From NCBI RefSeq assembly GCF_002864045.1, contig NZ_PJPV01000053.1:1-49422 (forward strand): a stretch of DNA of 49,422 bases, read 5' to 3'. Positions 43,758 to 49,422 of the stretch are shown piece after piece. The translations under genes and the position numbers were made by a program. The stretch's first letter is position 1, and every line of letters begins with the position of its first letter. This DNA comes from Endozoicomonas acroporae. GTDB lineage: Bacteria; Pseudomonadota; Gammaproteobacteria; Pseudomonadales; Endozoicomonadaceae. The notes beneath the pieces are model-generated. The model made no database searches. It saw nothing but the letters and a program-made list of their open reading frames with translations, and was not told the DNA's origin.

Positions 43758-46700
43758 TTAGTTCGGCCAGAACCCAAACCATGGATGGAAGCACCAGCTC
43801 CTCTCTTGAGCCAACCGTATAGAAGCAAAGCGGATAGCCGTCTTTAGTGATGATTCGTTACCCAGTTGTGCACAGAGATCATCCAGTGCCGTGTGGAAAT
43901 CACTGACCAGCCAAGGCTGGCTTGTGGTACTTTCCGGTACAAATTCCTGATAAGCAAACTTGCTGTTTATACTGTCCTGCCCTTTGGGATTCTCCCAGGC
44001 TTTTTCTGCGTAACGGAATCGAATCCCTGAACAGGAGTCCTCGTCAGGTACCGTAACAACATCAACTTGCGGTATCGGATCATACCGAAATGGAGTAGCT
44101 CGCTGCATATGGGTGTTGGCCTGTGCTGCACTGTTGTGCTGCCAGAAGGCATTGACAACGTTGGTACCCGATGCGTTGAGCAGATCAGCCATAACCGCGT
44201 GTTCAAGGTCGGCTAGCCGTTGGGTTGGCTGGAGATGATCGGGCCTGGCTATTCGAGGAATCGAATTGATATTGGCCAGCTGCTGAGCAGTAATCAGGTC
44301 ATCGGAGCAGCGATGACTGTTGAGAAGATGGCTGTTACTCTCAAACCCGGGCCGCAGGAAGACGGGAGCGCCGACCCCCAAATGACTCCCGGCCTGCAGG
44401 GCTTTGATATTGCTATCAAGAATCAGCACATTGGCTTCGGTCACTACCTTGTCTGGTCGGTGTCGCCAGACTCGCCCAACCAGCTGAATGATTGAGCGCA
44501 TGGATGATGGCTCAATAATGGCCCAGTCGTAATCGTGATCCCGACCCACTTCAGCCACGGCTGTGGCGAGCACGATAAAAATATGATGTTTTTTATCGCC
44601 ACTGTGAACAGCGCTGGTAATTTCCGGATGGTCAAACAGACTCTTACCATTATTCCGGTTAAGAATGCGATCCAGCTTATGTTCCAGCCGACTGCGTAAA
44701 AAGAGCAATTGTCGGGCGTGATAACAGCAGATGTGCAGTTGGATATTCTCTGGCAACGATGACTGGTACAGTGCCCTGGCCAGATCAACCATGGGATCAA
44801 TATTGGCCATCCGTATCAGTCCAACACTGGCGGTTCTGTGACTTGCAGAGCAGGTTTCATGGTAGTTGTTGTGCAGGCGCGTACAGGCATCGGTAATAAT
44901 TTGGGCCAGAGTGCGGTTATGAATTTTTTCCTCCTCAGTTGCCCGGGGAAGTACCGTGGGCAGAATCTCTCCCACACGTTTCGGTGGCAGCGCGTTCAAC
45001 GCTTTCATACGCTTGCGAGTGAATTGTGTATGGCGTTCGGCAAAGGTTTGTTCGTTACTGCATGGCTCAATATGCTGGTTGAATTCATCAAACCATGCAC
45101 AATAGATCCCTGTGCTTTTCTCATTCTGGTTGAGCTGCCATAACTGACGACCTTTCTGGTAGGCTACATAGAGCCCCTGAACCAGATCGGGTGTCAGGGT
45201 TGCAGAAGAGAGCAGGATATTACTCCCCATCATACCTGCCATATGCACCAGACGACTCAGGGCAGGCAGATCATTTTGATCAAAGTCATCCGGCTCATCA
45301 AGAATAAGATCGCTGGTCAGCAGACGGAGGATTGGCACAATATGACGTCCACCGCGCAGCGTTTCTGTGGCACTGATAATATGGTCAACAGTGCAGGATA
45401 CTACCGGAGCATAGAGCAGGTCGCTGGCCTTGGGATCCTGAATAATGGTTCCCAGAGTTGATTTATCCAGTACACAGTTTTCGTAGTCGAGTTTATCGAT
45501 AATCAGATCGCTGGCCGATTCACTGCCGTTATCCTCTGAACTCTCCTCTGCCGCCTGCTGCTGTAAATCAAACAGTGTACGTTGTGCTGCACCACCAACC
45601 AGGATAGCCAGTTCGGTATCATCCAGGTTTAGTCTTTCCCGCAGAGCTATCCCTGTCTGAAGGGTCAACACTCGCAAGCCAAGGGCAATGGTAAAGCGGG
45701 GGCCTCGCTCGGGATCAGCGAGTGCGGCCATAATCCGTGCATTACCCAGGGTTTTACCACAGCCAGTGCTGGCCAGGTTCACACCAAAGAAGCCTTGCTG
45801 ACGAGCCTCTTTCTGATGCTTTTTTACCAGGTTCCAACTTTGGTTTTGCCACTGAAATCTTGGCGTTGAAGTACGTTTGGAAAATGGGCTGATATCTTCA
45901 AGGTATGGCAGTTCCTGGGCAAACCGTGGTAGTAATCGTGCAAAATCACCTGTAAACCGGGCAACCCCCAGCAAGTGCTCATCCAACGCTTGTTTTGGTT
46001 GTTTTGACTGGCGATCAGTATTGGCAATCAGTGCTGTTGTAAGACTTTGGTCGCCGGTGACGCGGCGTTTGTCATCCGCAGGCAGGCTGGAGTAATTATG
46101 ATCACCCACCATAAGACATAAGCGTGCCAAATGCATCAACAGTGGATTACTTGTTTCCGGTAAGTTCAATAGCGGAGGATGGTTCAATGCTTTAGTTGCC
46201 CAGCGCTTCACGGTTTTTTGCCACACCAGACTGTCTGTAGCCTGGGCTGAAAAACGCCAAAAATCCCCTGCGTCATTGCGTTCATTTTGCGCTTTTTCCG
46301 AGAAAACCCAGTAGTTATAAGCAGACAGTCGTTTGTAGAAGCGGGCAATATCCAGTCCCAAAAACTTGGATTGATGGCGCAGTTTCTCCCTTTCTTTGAA
46401 ATCATGCCTGTCATCACAAGGGAGGCGGTGGTGGGTAACTGTCAACCAGGCGACCAGTTTTGCCAATGGCGGGAGATGGGCGATGCCTTTGGACTTATTC
46501 TTGTGTGCATAGTCGTTGTATAGGGAGTCAACCCAATTGGGGTGCTGTTTGAAATAGACGGGAAGGTTGCATAACCTTTCCAGCCATTCCTTATCAGTCG
46601 AGCAGTCATAAATCAGTGCCTCAAAGAGGCGAAGGGTTAGCCACTCGTGACGGTAAGGGTCCGATTGTTGAGTCCCGGATTCCTTAAGTTTTCGTTGGAA

Positions 46701-47093
46701 CCCAACCGTTGCTTTACCCAGATCATGCAGGAGTGCAGCGAGTACGGCAACAATCTGTATAGAGGTTGCCATAGTCCAGCTGTTTTCCCACTCTGTGCCA
46801 ATCAGAGTCCGCCGGGTTTGATTGACTGGTACCAGGCCTTTGTTATTAAAGGCACTGCGTTTGCCCACCACCCAAACCAGTTCACTGCGCGACCGTGACC
46901 GAAGCCAGTGGCAGCTGACTGCTGTGCTTTTAGTCGCGGTTTTCCTCAGCAGTTTTTTAACGGCGTTTAATCCATCCTGAGTAATAATGGTTTGCCAGGT
47001 GTTGTCGCCAATTCGGTCCGCAAAAGCATCCAGAACCCGTCGTGTTTTTTTCAGGGCGTTTTTTTCGCACTGGGAGACAAAGGTGACCATCAT
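43758..47093 (-). CDS. cas2-3: Cas2-Cas3 fusion nuclease-helicase
   Basis: A 1111-residue fusion typical of type I-F. The Cas2-like domain (about 1-95, beginning MMVTFVSQCEKNALKKTRRV) joins Cas1 in spacer integration. The HD nuclease motif is His123-Asp124 (AALLHDLGKATVGFQ), followed by His221-His222 and Asp331-His332. The SF2 helicase has Walker A STGCGKT (about 442-448), the motif II variant DEPD (about 599-602) and SSATLTPDL. It degrades DNA found by the Csy complex. It starts 6 bp after the cas1 stop, so cas1 and cas2-3 form one unit; the 237-bp gap to csy1 holds a separate promoter and the mini-CRISPR. Confidence 0.96.
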   Translation of the reverse strand: MMVTFVSQCEKNALKKTRRVLDAFADRIGDNTWQTIITQDGLNAVKKLLRKTATKSTAVSCHWLRSRSRSELVWVVGKRSAFNNKGLVPVNQTRRTLIGTEWENSWTMATSIQIVAVLAALLHDLGKATVGFQRKLKESGTQQSDPYRHEWLTLRLFEALIYDCSTDKEWLERLCNLPVYFKQHPNWVDSLYNDYAHKNKSKGIAHLPPLAKLVAWLTVTHHRLPCDDRHDFKEREKLRHQSKFLGLDIARFYKRLSAYNYWVFSEKAQNERNDAGDFWRFSAQATDSLVWQKTVKRWATKALNHPPLLNLPETSNPLLMHLARLCLMVGDHNYSSLPADDKRRVTGDQSLTTALIANTDRQSKQPKQALDEHLLGVARFTGDFARLLPRFAQELPYLEDISPFSKRTSTPRFQWQNQSWNLVKKHQKEARQQGFFGVNLASTGCGKTLGNARIMAALADPERGPRFTIALGLRVLTLQTGIALRERLNLDDTELAILVGGAAQRTLFDLQQQAAEESSEDNGSESASDLIIDKLDYENCVLDKSTLGTIIQDPKASDLLYAPVVSCTVDHIISATETLRGGRHIVPILRLLTSDLILDEPDDFDQNDLPALSRLVHMAGMMGSNILLSSATLTPDLVQGLYVAYQKGRQLWQLNQNEKSTGIYCAWFDEFNQHIEPCSNEQTFAERHTQFTRKRMKALNALPPKRVGEILPTVLPRATEEEKIHNRTLAQIITDACTRLHNNYHETCSASHRTASVGLIRMANIDPMVDLARALYQSSLPENIQLHICCYHARQLLFLRSRLEHKLDRILNRNNGKSLFDHPEITSAVHSGDKKHHIFIVLATAVAEVGRDHDYDWAIIEPSSMRSIIQLVGRVWRHRPDKVVTEANVLILDSNIKALQAGSHLGVGAPVFLRPGFESNSHLLNSHRCSDDLITAQQLANINSIPRIARPDHLQPTQRLADLEHAVMADLLNASGTNVVNAFWQHNSAAQANTHMQRATPFRYDPIPQVDVVTVPDEDSCSGIRFRYAEKAWENPKGQDSINSKFAYQEFVPESTTSQPWLVSDFHTALDDLCAQLGNESSLKTAIRFASIRLAQERSWCFHPWFGFWPN

Positions 47094-47099
47094 GGCTGA

Positions 47100-48041
47100 T
47101 TACTCCCAGTCATCTTTCAGGGCGATTGCTTTCACCTGGTCAAACATAACATCCAGGGCCTTATGATCCGTAAAAGCCTGCAAACACTGTTGACGGAACT
47201 CTTGCTCTGTAGCGCCTTCCTTTGCACAGATAAACGACCAGGGAAGAACCAGCGTATCCTTGATCAGATCAGCTACATCAAATACCAGGGCTCCCCGACG
47301 GGTTTTGCCGTGCATCACTGCAAAGCCGTGAGGGATACCCAATACCCAAAGCGTGGTTGCTGCCAGGCCGTAAGCCAGATAATTACCATGATTCAAAAAT
47401 GCGTTGGCCTGATCTTCTGCGCTGCGTTCACGGGTAAATGAGCCATAACCGGTTTGCCGTGCGGCAAATTTATACAGCGTTTTGGTTAGCCGAGCCTCTG
47501 CCTGTAGCAAATCATTGACTTTACCTACCTTGTTGATGGTGCTTTCAGTACTCTCAAGCTCAGACGTGATGTTATCAATGAGAAAGCCGTCACTTTTAAG
47601 GTCTCGGTCTTTGCCCCAGATGGTTTTCATAAAGTGAATTCTGGCGAGCTGCAACTGTTTGGCTGCTTGCAATCGTTTCTGGTCATCAAACCAGAACTGC
47701 ATCCAGCCTTGCAGGTATTCCGTAGGGCGATACTCACTTTGCGGCGATAACCATTCCACTTCATTTGCCATAAGCAAGGGAGTACCGCCGCCGCCACAAA
47801 AGCCGATTAACACACCAGCGGAAGCCAGCATACGAACAGCAGCTTGGGTGATAGAGGTTCCGTTCCCCAATAGCAGACAGGTGGTATTGGCAATGGGGAT
47901 ATTCCAATACTGGTTATTATTTTTGGCTTCGGTGAGATAGAGCACCCGACCATCCTTCTGCATGATCCGGCACTTTTCCAGGTAATAGATATTGGCCCTT
48001 TTTGAATGCAGAATCGCCTTGAGATCAGTCAACACCTCCAT
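47100..48041 (-). CDS. cas1: CRISPR integrase Cas1 (type I-F)
   Basis: A 313-residue Cas1, the metal-dependent integrase that inserts new spacers with Cas2-3. The beta domain covers about 1-85 (AILHSKRANIYYLEKCRIMQ). The catalytic region has EARLTKTLYKFAAR with the conserved Glu, then GFAVMHGKTRRGALVFDVAD with the His and the Asp cluster. Length is typical of type I-F. It is the first gene of the minus-strand cas operon; its promoter is in 48042-48376, divergent from array 2. Confidence 0.96.
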   Translation of the reverse strand: MEVLTDLKAILHSKRANIYYLEKCRIMQKDGRVLYLTEAKNNNQYWNIPIANTTCLLLGNGTSITQAAVRMLASAGVLIGFCGGGGTPLLMANEVEWLSPQSEYRPTEYLQGWMQFWFDDQKRLQAAKQLQLARIHFMKTIWGKDRDLKSDGFLIDNITSELESTESTINKVGKVNDLLQAEARLTKTLYKFAARQTGYGSFTRERSAEDQANAFLNHGNYLAYGLAATTLWVLGIPHGFAVMHGKTRRGALVFDVADLIKDTLVLPWSFICAKEGATEQEFRQQCLQAFTDHKALDVMFDQVKAIALKDDWE

Positions 48042-48376
48042 TGTGAGATACTCCTGTGCTGGACACTGCTGTTCATTTTACGCATCAGATACTGACGGGT
48101 AGCAGAGATAAAGCGAAACGCAGCCTGTATTTTGATCAACTTATCTGCCTTTTTTTGTAATTTATGCCGCCCAGCTGGCAGGGTGAACCTTAGTGCATTG
48201 TGCCGGTGAGTGAATATTGATTCAATTGACCTGAGTTCTATATTTCACCCTTTTTTTGGGGCAAAAAAATGGAGCTTATAAATCAAGTGGTTACAGATAG
48301 TGTTATTTTTTGGGTCAAAAAGCCTTTTTAGAGTTCTATCCCTTTAAATACGGGGGAGGTTATACTCAAAACTCAG
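48042..48376 (+). promoter_or_regulatory. Leader of CRISPR array 2 and cas1 upstream region
   Basis: The A/T-rich part from about 48210 (ttttttggggcaaaaaaatgg, taaatcaagtgg) is the array 2 leader, sharing ACCCTTTTTTT with leader 1. Nearer cas1, 48159-48188 contains a repeat-like inverted sequence on the minus strand (GTTCACC, CTGCC, loop AGCTG, GGCGG). No gene is seen. Confidence 0.6.
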
Positions 48377-49292
48377 GTTCACTGCCGCACAGGCAGCTTA
48401 GAAATCATTGCTCCTTTAGTGAATCAGGCGTAATGAGTTCACTGCCGCACAGGCAGCTTAGAAAATCGGTTGAATATCAACACTGATCAGATTGACGTTC
48501 ACTGCCGCACAGGCAGCTTAGAAAACTTTCGATAACAATTTACGCCCTTTCTGACTGTTCACTGCCGCACAGGCAGCTTAGAAATTAGTGGTTGCTAACC
48601 GTCAAGCCTTAGAGTAGTTCACTGCCGCACAGGCAGCTTAGAAAAGATCAAAAGTCGCATTGTATGCCTCTCCTTTCGTTCACTGCCGCACAGGCAGCTT
48701 AGAAATGGGAAACAGGGAATTCTGTAGTAGTGGTCGTGTTCACTGCCGCACAGGCAGCTTAGAAATTTCCAGAAATCCAGTGTAAAAAGATCAGACAGTT
48801 CACTGCCGCACAGGCAGCTTAGAAACGATCCATCGGGCCTTCTCTGATTATCCTGTTGTTCACTGCCGCACAGGCAGCTTAGAAAAGAAAAAGAAGAACT
48901 CGACAAACTAAAGGAACGTTCACTGCCGCACAGGCAGCTTAGAAAATGAGGAAAGCTCGACCAAAAGCGCCAGGGTAGTTCACTGCCGCACAGGCAGCTT
49001 AGAAATTGAACCAACTACTAACGTAGTTTTTACTTACGTTCACTGCCGCACAGGCAGCTTAGAAAAGAAGGAGCGCGAGTTTCTCGGCTTCCTGAACGTT
49101 CACTGCCGCACAGGCAGCTTAGAAAAGTTAGTTGAACTCGGTTATGATGTTCGTGTAGTTCACTGCCGCACAGGCAGCTTAGAAAACAGGCCAATGGTAA
49201 GGCTCGACCTTCTTATAGTTCACTGCCGCACAGGCAGCTTAGAAATTTACAAACTTTGGCCCCGTTCCGATGCTTCTCGTTCACTGCCGCAC
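48377..49292 (+). CRISPR. CRISPR array 2, type I-F, interrupted by an IS
   Basis: Fifteen full repeats (starts 48377, 48437 ... 49218) identical to array 1 but on the plus strand, with 15 spacers of 32-33 bp. The sixteenth repeat is cut after 14 nt (GTTCACTGCCGCAC, 49279-49292) by an insertion sequence. The leader is at 48377, near cas1. Repeats show no decay toward the cut, so the array probably continues beyond the element. Confidence 0.99.
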
Positions 49293-49422
49293 CCCCTGTG
49301 TCAGCATAGTTGTCGCCTCTCCTGAAATTAGAAATCTCAACAGGGGGCGGTCATGAGTAATCAATGGCCCGCTATTCAGAAGAGTTCAAAGAGTCCATCA
49401 TTCAGAAGATGATGCCACCCAA
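49293..49422 (+). mobile_element. Left end of an insertion sequence inside a CRISPR repeat
   Basis: Directly after the cut repeat comes CCCCTGTGTCAGCATAG, a likely terminal inverted repeat. A second segment CAACAGGGGG (49339-49348) is complementary to its start. The transposase reading frame begins at 49364. The right end is beyond the window. Confidence 0.8.
49364..49422 (+). CDS. Transposase, N-terminal fragment (runs off window)
   Basis: The frame from ATG at 49364 reads MARYSEEFKESIIQKMMPP, typical of the helix-turn-helix OrfA start of IS3-family transposases (xRYSxEFKxxIVxxM). The rest is outside the window. An upstream ATG at 49353 is in another frame that soon stops. AGGGGGCGG at 49342-49350 is a possible ribosome site. 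Confidence 0.75.
   Translation, partial: MARYSEEFKESIIQKMMPP

Noticed and set aside
43569..43847. A 92-codon plus-strand frame over the cas2-3/csy1 gap
   Set aside because: It crosses the mini-CRISPR, its terminator and the end of cas2-3; the sequence is explained by the RNA gene.
39620..48041. Possibility of a Tn7-like CRISPR-associated transposon (type I-F3)
   Set aside because: The locus has full-length cas1, cas2-3 and separate csy1 and csy2, and no tnsA, tnsB, tnsC or tniQ; it is an ordinary type I-F1 immunity locus.

Overview
The window looks like part of the chromosome of a host-associated marine gammaproteobacterium, most likely Endozoicomonas or a close relative. This is inferred from gammaproteobacterial housekeeping blocks (sspA-sspB; lpoA-yraN-diaA-dolP) lying among many genes for eukaryote-like proteins (SPRY plus SOCS box, F-box, OTU protease, ankyrin repeats, PPxY motifs). 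There are many small terminal-inverted-repeat elements. No tRNA or rRNA gene was recognised.

Layout. 1-4150: a small inverted-repeat element, an unrecognised hydrophilic protein, a YfeX-type DyP peroxidase, a second copy of the element and an SPSB-like SPRY/SOCS-box protein. 4300-6500: MATE transporter, TusA-like protein, a MITE and a small unknown gene. 6540-10970: a giant protein of twenty 37-residue repeats, divergent from a smaller relative that carries an F-box before the same repeat. 11000-13400: a MITE and ovoA (ovothiol synthase). 13500-16900: remnants, then a 2.8-kb cassette bounded by 18-bp direct repeats, holding two tandem paralogues and a third gene, all with PPxY motifs. 17200-18350: sspA-sspB. 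18352-23799: an 1815-residue protein with a nucleotidyltransferase-like site and an OTU protease site. 23900-27470: flavin reductase-like protein, a possible jelly-roll protein and an ankyrin protein. 27500-31200: dolP, diaA, yraN, lpoA. 31470-35954: a possible cysteine protease and two more 37-residue-repeat proteins.

36067-49422 is a complete type I-F CRISPR-Cas locus: array 1 (49 good repeats, read on the minus strand), then on the minus strand cas1, cas2-3, csy1, csy2, csy3, cas6f, then array 2 (15 full repeats, plus strand). Array 2 is cut inside a repeat by an insertion sequence that runs off the window. One spacer of array 1 holds a MITE that duplicated CTAG on insertion.

The strongest new signal is in the cas2-3/csy1 gap. 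A plus-strand mini-CRISPR (43645-43726) has two degenerate repeats that keep the Cas6f stem, a 26-nt spacer and its own terminator. The first 20 nt of the spacer match the csy1 promoter at 16 of 20 positions, next to a correct 5'-CC PAM. Mismatches are at positions 6, 12, 17 and 18, close to the every-sixth-base positions that Cascade leaves unpaired. The match covers the predicted -10 box of csy1. This predicts an RNA-guided autorepressor of the Csy operon, like the CreR RNAs known from other CRISPR subtypes.

The second theme is a set of probable host-directed proteins that converge on ubiquitin pathways: SOCS-box and F-box adaptors, an OTU deubiquitinase and PPxY ligands of WW-domain ligases. 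No secretion system lies in the window, so delivery to a host is inferred.
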